Of a stretch of DNA of 64,000 nt, positions 44,820 to 51,940 are shown piece by piece. Within the stretch, counting starts at the first letter, position 1. The number at the start of each line of letters is the position of its first letter. This DNA is from Microvirga guangxiensis. Its GTDB lineage: Bacteria > Pseudomonadota > Alphaproteobacteria > Rhizobiales > Beijerinckiaceae. The stretch covers positions 1 through 64,000 of the forward strand of contig NZ_FMVJ01000009.1 in the NCBI RefSeq assembly GCF_900102135.1, read 5' to 3'. The position numbers and the translations under genes are program-made. Below the pieces are notes generated by a model. The model saw nothing but the letters and a program-made list of their open reading frames with translations. It was not told the origin of the DNA and did not search any database.

Positions 44820-45857
44820 GCCCGCACCAGCCCCGAGCACAAGCTGCGCATCGTGCGTGCGCTCCAGGCCAACGGCCACATTGTCGCCATGACCGGCGAC
44901 GGGGTGAACGATGCGCCCTCGCTGCGGCAGGCCGACGTGGGCACTGCCATGGGCATCAAGGGAACGGAGGCCTCGAAGGAGGCCGCCGAGATGGTTCTGC
45001 TCGACGACAACTTCGCGTCCATCGTCAATGCGGTCAGCGAGGGCCGGACGGTCCACGACAACATCCGCAAGGTGATTTCCTGGGAGATCCCCACCAACGG
45101 CGCCGAAACGCTCGCGGTCGTGCTCGCCATCCTGGTGGGCTTCAGCCTGCCGATGTCGGCGACGCAGATCCTCTGGGTCAACCTGATCCTGGCCTCGACG
45201 CTGGGGCTGTGCTCGCCTTCGAGCCGCCCGAGCCCGGCGTCATGCGCCGTCGACCGAGGCCGGCCAAGGCGCCGCTGCTCTCGCCCTTCCTGCTCTGGCG
45301 AGTGGTGATCGTCTCGGTGCTGCTGGCCGCCGCCTCTCTCGGCGTATTCTTCTATGCCCTGGAGCCTGTGTGAAAACCCGAACCAAGTTGGTTGAGACAA
45401 ACTATTCGTACAAGTTCAAGCCTCTACACTGAGGATTTCACGATCTATCAAGGCGGACCAGAAATAAAGTTTCGGCAAGGAGTGGCTCGTCAGCGTTTTC
45501 ACACAGGCTCCCCTGAATAGCGGACGCGATGTCGAAACGGCGCGTACGATGGTCGTCAACATGTTCATCGTCGGCGAAATCTTCTACCTCTTCAACGTGC
45601 GCTATCTCCACATGACGTCTTTCTCCTGGAGAGGCGTTCTCGGCACGCCAGCCGTTCTCATCGCCATCGCGGTGCTTGTCGTCGCCCAGTTGCTGTTCAC
45701 CTACGCGCCGTTCATGCAGGCCCTGTTCGAGACCCGGCCGCTTTCTTTAACGGACGGTATTCTGATCGTCGCGATCGGCGCCGGTCTCATGATCCTCCTA
45801 GAGGGTGAGAAGCTCCTGATGCGGCGCCTCGGCTGGTTTGAGGAACTGAAGGACTGA
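44820..45857 (+). pseudogene. P2-type cation ATPase, C-terminal remnant
   Basis: The sequence begins at [15 protein letters not shown] and continues through [20 protein letters not shown] and [14 protein letters not shown], all closely similar to the intact ATPase at 29006. A single-base loss near 45210 shifts the frame, and a 149-bp element interrupts it at 45362. After the element the end of the protein continues (TMVVNMFIVGEIFYLFN ... LEGEKLLMRRLGWFEELKD). The N-terminal two thirds, including the phosphorylation site, are missing at the join with the Crp/Fnr remnant. Confidence 0.85.
45362..45510. mobile_element. 149-bp MITE-like element with 16-bp inverted repeats and 5-bp target duplication
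   Basis: The element starts GAGCCTGTGTGAAAAC and ends with its exact reverse complement. CCCTG is repeated directly on both sides (45357-45361 and 45511-45515). Removing the element and one CCCTG restores the ATPase reading frame exactly (TTC TAT GCC CTG then AAT AGC GGA). It has no coding capacity. The ends look like those of a full-size IS, so it is probably an internally deleted derivative; the family is not assigned. Confidence 0.88.
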
Positions 45858-45875
45858 GGCATCGAAAGAAAAGCC

Positions 45876-45894
45876 GGTCGAGTTGGGCTCGACC
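45876..45894. terminator. Hairpin between convergent genes
   Basis: GGTCGAG and CTCGACC form a seven-base-pair stem with a TTGGG loop immediately after the stop of the PII-like gene on the minus strand and after the ATPase remnant on the plus strand. There is no clear T-run, so terminator function is tentative. Confidence 0.4.
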
Positions 45895-46221
45895 TCAAGG
45901 CGCCTGGGACGCCATATGATGCACCCCGACGATGTTCTCGATGGGAACGACGAAGGCGAGCCCGTTGCCGGGCTTGTCCAGCTCAACGGCCTCAACGATC
46001 CTCTGTAGAATGGCATCCGCCTGGCTGCCAGGGGTAAGCGTGAGCAGGATCTCCTTTTCCGGCTCGATCGGGATGCCGAAGATGGAGTCCTTCTCATTGA
46101 CCCCCACACCCCGTCCGGAGAGGATCGTGCCTCCCGTGGCGCCTGCCTTGACCGAGGCCTCCAGGGCCGTGTTTCCCCATCCTTTTCGGACAATGGTGAC
46201 AATCATGGTGGAGCTAAGCAT
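45895..46221 (-). CDS. PII-like signalling protein
   Basis: A 108-residue protein of the GlnB-like fold. It begins STMIVTIVRKGWGNTALEAS, has ATGGTILSGRG, the equivalent of the PII strand before the T-loop, and a final PIENIVGVHHM. The T-loop is short and lacks the uridylylated Tyr of GlnB, so it is probably not a nitrogen regulator. Its start overlaps the preceding DUF1538 gene by eight bases, suggesting that it regulates that transporter pair. Confidence 0.8.
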   Translation of the reverse strand: MLSSTMIVTIVRKGWGNTALEASVKAGATGGTILSGRGVGVNEKDSIFGIPIEPEKEILLTLTPGSQADAILQRIVEAVELDKPGNGLAFVVPIENIVGVHHMASQAP

Positions 46222-46954
46222 TTCGTGTTTCCTTCCGGAACTCTTTCCATCGGATGAGCAGGCCCAAGGTCATAAGGGACAAGATCGGCGCCATTGCGAT
46301 CAGCGCGACCAAGCCAAAGCCATGAACGAGCGGGTCCTGGTTTCCCATCGCCGCCGATGCTCCCAGAGCAAGCGCCAGCAGGAACGTGTTGGCGAGCGGC
46401 CCCGTGGCCACGCCGCCGGCATCGATGGCGATCGCCACGAACCGGCTGTCGGAGAACCACATGATGATAACGATGAGTGCATAGCCTGGTATGAGCAGGT
46501 GCAGCAGCGAGATCCCGTAGCCGATCCTGAGGAAACCGATCCCGACCATCACGGACACGCCGATACAGATCGCGTAGAGGACCATGGATCGGCGAATGGA
46601 GCCGTTGGACGCGTCATCGACCTGGTCGGCCAGGATGCGCACCGCAGGCTCACCCCAGGTGGTGGCGAACCCGAGAAACAGGCCGGCCGGCAGCAGCAGC
46701 CATTTCTGGGGAAGCGCACCAAGGGCTTCGCCGATCGCCGTCCCGTACGGCATGAAGCCAATGGCAACGCCCGCCAGGAACAGGAACAATCCCGCGGCCG
46801 CGATCGCAGTTCCGGTCAGGATCTTTCGGACATCTGAGCGGGGCAGCTTGAGCAGGAAGATCTGGAAGAGCAGGAACAGCACCGCTAGCGGCAGAACCGC
46901 CATCACGACGCTCCATGCTGTGGTCTTGAACTCCCCAAGCAGTTCCATCATCAC
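46214..46954 (-). CDS. DUF1538 membrane protein, second of pair
   Basis: A 246-residue membrane protein with about seven hydrophobic segments. The DUF1538 pattern includes PLAVLFLLFQIFLL, GLFLGFATTWGEPAVRILAD and ATGPLANTFLLALALGASAA. It overlaps the first DUF1538 gene by four bases and the PII-like gene by eight. A DUF1538 pair from Halomonas (UmpAB) has been described as a two-component monovalent cation/proton antiporter; transfer of that role here is inference. Confidence 0.82.
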   Translation of the reverse strand: MMMELLGEFKTTAWSVVMAVLPLAVLFLLFQIFLLKLPRSDVRKILTGTAIAAAGLFLFLAGVAIGFMPYGTAIGEALGALPQKWLLLPAGLFLGFATTWGEPAVRILADQVDDASNGSIRRSMVLYAICIGVSVMVGIGFLRIGYGISLLHLLIPGYALIVIIMWFSDSRFVAIAIDAGGVATGPLANTFLLALALGASAAMGNQDPLVHGFGLVALIAMAPILSLMTLGLLIRWKEFRKETRNA

Positions 46955-47643
46955 GACAGCAGGCCCATGATCATGATGACGACGATCGGACCAATCGATG
47001 CAAAGCCCAGCAAGCCGAATCCGTCGGAGATCGCGTCGCGGCCGGCAAGGACAGAGCTCAGGCCCGCGGCCAAGGCCAGCACAATCGGCGCCGTCAGCAC
47101 GCCTGTGGTGACGCTACCCGCATCATAGGCCAACGGCACGATATCCGCCGGTGCGATGAAGGAGAGCAGGATGACAATGCCGAGTGAGATCGTCAGCAGC
47201 ACCCGCATCGAGGCGCCGTAGACAATTCGTGCCATGGCCAGGGCAACGAACACGCCGACTCCGCCGGCGATCAAGTAGAGAAGGGAGGTTCGGCCAGTTC
47301 CACCTTGCGAGATGTTGCCCACTTGGCTCGTCAGGACCAGCACGTCGGGTTCGGCGATGGTGGTCGCGAAGCCCATGACGAAAGCCACGGAAAGGATGAA
47401 CGCGATGGATCCCTGCTTCGGCAGTTCCGCCCCGATGAAGCGTCCCATGGGCAGAACGCCGAGATCAATGCCGATGAACAGCAGCGTCATGCCGAGGACG
47501 ACGAGCGCCACCCCAGCAAGGAACTGGAAAAACAGGAGTGTCAGTGCCTGCACGAGTGTCATCTGGAGCAGGCCGGCGACAATGATGAGCGGCGCCACGG
47601 TCTTCAGCGAATCCAACAGGTTGTTCTTTAGCAGCGAGATCAT
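46951..47643 (-). CDS. DUF1538 membrane protein, first of pair
   Basis: A 230-residue membrane protein similar in plan to its neighbour: KTVAPLIIVAGLLQMTLVQA, AFVMGFATTIAEPDVLVLTS and AGSVTTGVLTAPIVLALAAG. The start at 47643 (MISLLKNNLLD) gives a normal N-terminus; the frame extends upstream to 47700 with an unlikely basic leader. The three genes DUF1538-DUF1538-PII-like overlap end to start and form one operon. With Na+-NQR nearby, sodium/proton exchange is plausible. Confidence 0.82.
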   Translation of the reverse strand: MISLLKNNLLDSLKTVAPLIIVAGLLQMTLVQALTLLFFQFLAGVALVVLGMTLLFIGIDLGVLPMGRFIGAELPKQGSIAFILSVAFVMGFATTIAEPDVLVLTSQVGNISQGGTGRTSLLYLIAGGVGVFVALAMARIVYGASMRVLLTISLGIVILLSFIAPADIVPLAYDAGSVTTGVLTAPIVLALAAGLSSVLAGRDAISDGFGLLGFASIGPIVVIMIMGLLS

Positions 47644-47742
47644 GACTTGAGGCACCTCGATTGGTCGTCGCCCTTGGTCAGGCGAACTCGGATGAGCCAC
47701 AGAATAGCTGTTGACCTGGAACGGGCGTGCTCCCGAAGGTGG

Positions 47743-48627
47743 CTAAGGCTGTTCCTCCTGGCCCGAGGGCTGGGGCAGGGGAACCGCCAAGACATCAATC
47801 TCGGAGCCTTGCAGCACGCCCTCTGCGACGCTGCCGAGGAGCAGGGTTCCAAGACCCGATTGTCCGCGCGTTCCCACCACAATGAGGTCGGCGCGCTCGT
47901 ACCGGGCGCAGTTCTTGATGATCGCACCGGTGGGCTCCTCAGCGAGCTTCAGGATCTGCCGTCTCGGCTTGAACCCGACTCGGCCGATGAACTCGACCAT
48001 GTTGATAGTGGCGCATCGTTCCTGCTCAGCGATGTAATCCTTGATCTGGTCCTGCGGCAGCGTTGCACCGAACATCATCCCCCGGGCGGGAGCATCGAAG
48101 ACGTGCAGCAGGAGGACCTCCGCGTCGTGGAAGAGGCCGAGATCACGCGCCGTGTTCAGGGCATGGGCCGAGCTTTCGGAAAAGTCCGTGGCGATCAGGA
48201 TGCGGTGGTACTGCCGGGAGGGAACGGCATTGGCCATGAGAATGGGCCGGCGGCTGCGCCGGATCGTGCGCTCGACGGTCGTGCCCATGAACATCTCCCG
48301 CAGGGCTTGGCGCCGGTACGGCCCCATGACCGTGAGGTCCGCATCGAACTCCTCCGCTGCGCCGGAGAGGCCCTCAAACGGTTCTCCCAGCATGACCTTG
48401 GCGTCACAGGGCACGTTGTCGACATCATGGACGGTGCGAGCCAGTTCGGTGAGGAGAATCGTTGCCTCGCGCTGGCTGACCTCCACCAGCCGCGCGGGCT
48501 GGTCGTCGTCAACGACGTGAACCAGGACGAGGCGAGCGGATGTGCCACGGGCGAGTAGGGTAGCGCGGCGCAATGCACGATCCGACCTCGTCGAAAAGTC
48601 GGTTGCTACCACGATCCGTTGCGTCAT
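47743..48627 (-). CDS. Universal stress protein, two UspA domains
   Basis: A 294-residue tandem universal stress protein. Domain 1 begins RIVVATDFSTRSDRALRRAT; domain 2 begins HRILIATDFSESSAHALNTA and ends LIVVGTRGQSGLGTLLLGSV, the canonical ATP-binding G-x2-G-x9-G-S pattern. It is the best candidate in the window for a nucleotide-binding Usp. It lies 99 bases upstream of the DUF1538 operon in the same direction and is divergent from the USP at 48882. Confidence 0.9.
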   Translation of the reverse strand: MTQRIVVATDFSTRSDRALRRATLLARGTSARLVLVHVVDDDQPARLVEVSQREATILLTELARTVHDVDNVPCDAKVMLGEPFEGLSGAAEEFDADLTVMGPYRRQALREMFMGTTVERTIRRSRRPILMANAVPSRQYHRILIATDFSESSAHALNTARDLGLFHDAEVLLLHVFDAPARGMMFGATLPQDQIKDYIAEQERCATINMVEFIGRVGFKPRRQILKLAEEPTGAIIKNCARYERADLIVVGTRGQSGLGTLLLGSVAEGVLQGSEIDVLAVPLPQPSGQEEQP

Positions 48628-48881
48628 TCGCTATTTCTCCGTGTTGGTGGATCGAATGCGGCTCAAGTCCGCTCACGCATTGTGGCCCAAGACGGCTTGG
48701 TAAGGCCACTGCTAAGTTCTGCCGCCTCGACCTTGCAAGCGCCGCGGGCGCTTTGGGTAGATCGCGTTCTTCAAGGCAGCTAACACTCTCCAGGTTGTCT
48801 TAGCCTATTCCCTGTCTGGAAACGGCCGCGAAACCAAGGTAGATCACTCCGTGCACTGGCTGTGCCGTAATGGGAGGGTTC

Positions 48882-49721
48882 ATGAACATCCAGGATCTTG
48901 TCGTCCACGTCCCGCCTCACGTCGATGGCCCCGATCACGGCGTCAAACTGGCGTTCGACCTAGCGAAGCGTCAAGGAGCCTACGTCACAGCCCTCGTCGA
49001 CGAGGTCCGGCTCACCAGTTTCGACAGCCCGTCGGCAACCAGCGAAGCTGACGAGCGCCTCCGGCAGGAGATCAACGAACGCTCGCGGCACCAGGCCCAG
49101 CGCCTGTCTCATGCCGTTGCGACTGCGGCTGAGGCAGCGGGCATTCGGCACGAGGTCGTGATCGAGCCCGCCTTGTCTTATCAGGAGGGACAGGTCTTTG
49201 CGGATTATCTCCGGGTGCGGGCTCTCGGGATCATCGGTGTCAACGGAGCCCTGGAGGGAGACATCCGCCTTGTGGTGGAGACAGCCCTGTTCGAGACCGG
49301 CCGGCCGGTACTCCTCGTCCCGCCCACCTCATCCGCCCTTGGGAACGACAGAGTGATGGTGGCCTGGGATGCGACCCCTGCCTCCGTGCATGCCGTCACG
49401 GCTGCTATGCCGTTCCTGCGTGCCGCCCGCGAGGTCGTTGTCGCTCATGTCACGGATGACAAAGCCTTCCAGCGCGGCCGGTCCGGCGTCGAACTCTGTC
49501 ATCACCTGTCCCGGCACGGCGTTCAGACGCAGTTTGCGCCCGTGCAGCGTGGCGAGCGGGATGTGGCCGATGCTCTCCTTGAGGCCACCCGAGTTCATGA
49601 CGTCGGCCTCCTCGTGATGGGTGCCTATGCCCATTCGGCGCTGCGGCGTCTGATTTTCGGCAGCGCGACACGTGGCATGTTCGAGCGTTCGTTCGATGTG
49701 CCGATCCTGATGGCGAACTAG
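48882..49721 (+). CDS. Universal stress protein, two domains
   Basis: A 279-residue universal stress protein. The N-terminal domain begins MNIQDLVVHVPPHVDGPDHG; the C-terminal one begins DRVMVAWDATPASVHAVTAA and ends LLVMGAYAHSALRRLIFGSA. GGGAGGG precedes the ATG at 48882, which is preferred over an in-frame ATG at 48870. The 254-base region shared with the divergent USP gene contains GGTAGATC motifs like the half-site upstream of the 26.8 kb USP but no full FixK-type box. Confidence 0.88.
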   Translation: MNIQDLVVHVPPHVDGPDHGVKLAFDLAKRQGAYVTALVDEVRLTSFDSPSATSEADERLRQEINERSRHQAQRLSHAVATAAEAAGIRHEVVIEPALSYQEGQVFADYLRVRALGIIGVNGALEGDIRLVVETALFETGRPVLLVPPTSSALGNDRVMVAWDATPASVHAVTAAMPFLRAAREVVVAHVTDDKAFQRGRSGVELCHHLSRHGVQTQFAPVQRGERDVADALLEATRVHDVGLLVMGAYAHSALRRLIFGSATRGMFERSFDVPILMAN

Positions 49722-49883
49722 CCATCCTGCTGGGATCGTGCTCAACCAACAGGCTCTGGCAGCTGTCCTAGCATGCGCTTGGATCACCCTGCTGGGCAGC
49801 CCCAGAACCAAGTCAAATCGAAGGATGCTGACCCCGGCAGGTCACGACCAGCCGGGGCATGTCTGCATCAGACGGAAGCCAGT

Positions 49884-50723
49884 TCAGTAGGAGAGGAACA
49901 GCGGAACCGGAGATGCGTTCAGGAGCGATTGGGTCACGCCGCCGAGCACGAGCTGCCGCAGGCGCGAATGGGCGTAGGCGCCCATCACGACCATGTCCGC
50001 CTGGGTTAAATTCGCATGGTTGCGCAACGTCTCGGCCACATCCCCCTGCTGGGCTGGCAGGTTCACGACATTGACATTGATGGCGTGGCGCGCCAGATGC
50101 GGCGCGATCTCGGCACCCGGTACAGTCTTGGCCAAATCCTTCTCGCCTGTAACGCTCACGAGTTCGACCTGTTCGGCCGCCCGCAGGAACGGCAGGGCAT
50201 CGTTGAGCGCGCGGACCGCCTTCGGGGTGCCATCCCAGGCAACGATGATCCGCCCGGCTCTGAAGGTATCCACACCATGTGGAACGACGATCACCGGCCG
50301 GCCGCTGGAGAAGATTGCCTGTTCGATTAGGGTGCGATCCATCGTCAGGACGTCCGGATCGGCATCGACCACGGTCAGGTCGTGCACGCGGGACAAGGCG
50401 GTGAACCTCTCGACGAGTTCGGCATACCGGAGCTGAACGCTCTCGACCGTGCAGGGAACCCCCTCCAGGTCTGCCTGGCGGCGGGCGCTCTCGGCCGCGG
50501 CCTCGGCGAGCTCCCGCACCCGCTGATTCTCACCCGCCACGAGCCCGGCCGCCATCCTGCTCACGACCGCGTGGGTCAGCACCAGTTTGACCGAAGCGGA
50601 CAAGGCGGTGGCATGGGCGCCGGCCTCCCGCGCCAGAGACAGCCCATAAGCGAGCGCCGCCGACGGGACATCGGCCTCCTCCGTAAAGCCGACGAGAATG
50701 TTTTTCACATTGTTCAGGGGCAC
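49884..50723 (-). CDS. Universal stress protein, two domains
   Basis: A 279-residue universal stress protein and close paralogue of the USP at 26853. It has NVKNILVGFTEEADVPSAAL, GRIIVAWDGTPKAVRALNDA and VVMGAYAHSRLRQLVLGGVT, ending PVPLFLSY. The start is GTG at 50723 with AAGGAG six bases upstream; the frame runs to 50804 but the leader is unlikely. It converges with the USP at 48882. The 233 bases before it hold no other gene. Confidence 0.88.
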   Translation of the reverse strand: MPLNNVKNILVGFTEEADVPSAALAYGLSLAREAGAHATALSASVKLVLTHAVVSRMAAGLVAGENQRVRELAEAAAESARRQADLEGVPCTVESVQLRYAELVERFTALSRVHDLTVVDADPDVLTMDRTLIEQAIFSSGRPVIVVPHGVDTFRAGRIIVAWDGTPKAVRALNDALPFLRAAEQVELVSVTGEKDLAKTVPGAEIAPHLARHAINVNVVNLPAQQGDVAETLRNHANLTQADMVVMGAYAHSRLRQLVLGGVTQSLLNASPVPLFLSY

Positions 50724-50956
50724 TCTTAGTCTCCTTGATAACCTACGACGATGTGGAAGGGAGGAAGCGAGCCTACATCGATGCGCATGATCTCTGTCAC
50801 GCAAGGTATACGAAGCAGGCGTAGGCTCTCATCCGTCAGCGCTCATTGTTTTCAGTGGCCAGCGCCAGGCCACGTCTCGGATGGCAAGGGCCTGGACAGC
50901 TCGCCCAGGCCGCGCGGTAAGCTTACGCCCGGGGAGCATATCAGCCGCTTGGGCCA

Positions 50957-51394
50957 TTATCTTCGGAGCGGCCACCGCACCGGATGCGCCTCGTCCAGAT
51001 GCTCGCGGAGCAGAGCCATGTTGCGCAGGTTCGAGCGGAAGAACACGTCACCGACCCAGCCCACGAGTGGAATGGCGCCGATCACGAAGTCCACGCCGAC
51101 ATTCCCAACCATGCGCAGGAGCGTCCCGGTCGGCACGCCGAGACGACGTGCTTCCCAGATCAGGTAGGCCGACATACCCTTCGAGGTCAGCGTACCGATG
51201 CCGGGAATGAGGTTCAGGAGGGCGTCGGCGCCAAAGCGGATGTTGGTTCCCGGCACGCGAACAGCGCTGTCGAGAAACCGCGCCAGCACGTCGAGGCGCG
51301 CGCGGGTCTCGTCCGCGCGAAACGAGGCGTCGCTGAGAGGAGAGGGATAGGAATAAGACGTCACAGTCGTCTCCCAGATGCGGAGCGGCTTCAA
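50957..51394 (-). CDS. DUF4112 membrane protein
   Basis: A 145-residue protein with the DUF4112 pattern: LDVLARFLDSAVRVPGTNIR, GADALLNLIPGIGTLTSKGM and GVDFVIGAIPLVGWVGDVFF, two hydrophobic hairpins with conserved P-G-I-G and P-L-V-G turns, and an NLRNMALLREHL helix. Function unknown. It stands alone; the plus-strand gene upstream is over 500 bases away. Confidence 0.82.
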   Translation of the reverse strand: MKPLRIWETTVTSYSYPSPLSDASFRADETRARLDVLARFLDSAVRVPGTNIRFGADALLNLIPGIGTLTSKGMSAYLIWEARRLGVPTGTLLRMVGNVGVDFVIGAIPLVGWVGDVFFRSNLRNMALLREHLDEAHPVRWPLRR

Positions 51395-51526
51395 GCGCTC
51401 CTCAGGTGAGAGAGTCCGACATCACAGCCTGGGGAAGACTGCCAGAGGGGCCCGGACCCCGGTGGCCTGTACGTAGGAAGGACGAGAACCGGGTTCAAGA
51501 TGGGAGCAGCAGGAACGAGCACCAGA

Positions 51527-51640
51527 TCAGGACCGCAGGACCAGGATAGTCGCGACAACCGGCAGCGCCGAGACGAGGCCAGCCAAAGCGGCGGCGCAAG
51601 CGATCAGGCTCCGTAGCCGCGGCCGATTGATCCAGCTCAT
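51527..51640 (-). CDS. Possible 37-aa single-helix membrane peptide
   Basis: A short frame MSWINRPRLRSLIACAAALA, continuing through a hydrophobic helix to RS, has the form of a small membrane peptide. No good ribosome binding site is present. It is the only candidate in the gene-poor stretch 51395-51940; a 105-residue plus-strand frame (51627-51944) there has no recognisable features and I do not support it. Confidence 0.22.
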   Translation of the reverse strand: MSWINRPRLRSLIACAAALAGLVSALPVVATILVLRS

Positions 51641-51940
51641 GGATCGGGTTCAGGCCCCATGGCATGCTCCCACGATGTTTCGACTTTCACCCGAGCCGTT
51701 CCTCACGGTCCTCGCTGCCTCTAACACTTCGATCCGGCCGCTCGAATTTGACGATTGCGGCCTCTCTCTCAGAATGTGGGGGATCACCAATGAGGCCTCT
51801 CACTGGCTCTCATTCGCGCGGATCCTCCCTGCGGCCTTCATGCTCGAGGTGCTTCAAGATCGTATGCCGTTGGCAAGAGGTCTCATGACCAACTCGCTTG
51901 TAGCCCTTGTTCGGTCTGCCCCTAAGGAGAGGAGGGCGGC

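Noticed and set aside
48750-48855. GGTAGATC motifs as FixK boxes between the divergent USP genes
   Set aside because: They carry only one half-site; the TTG half is absent in each case.
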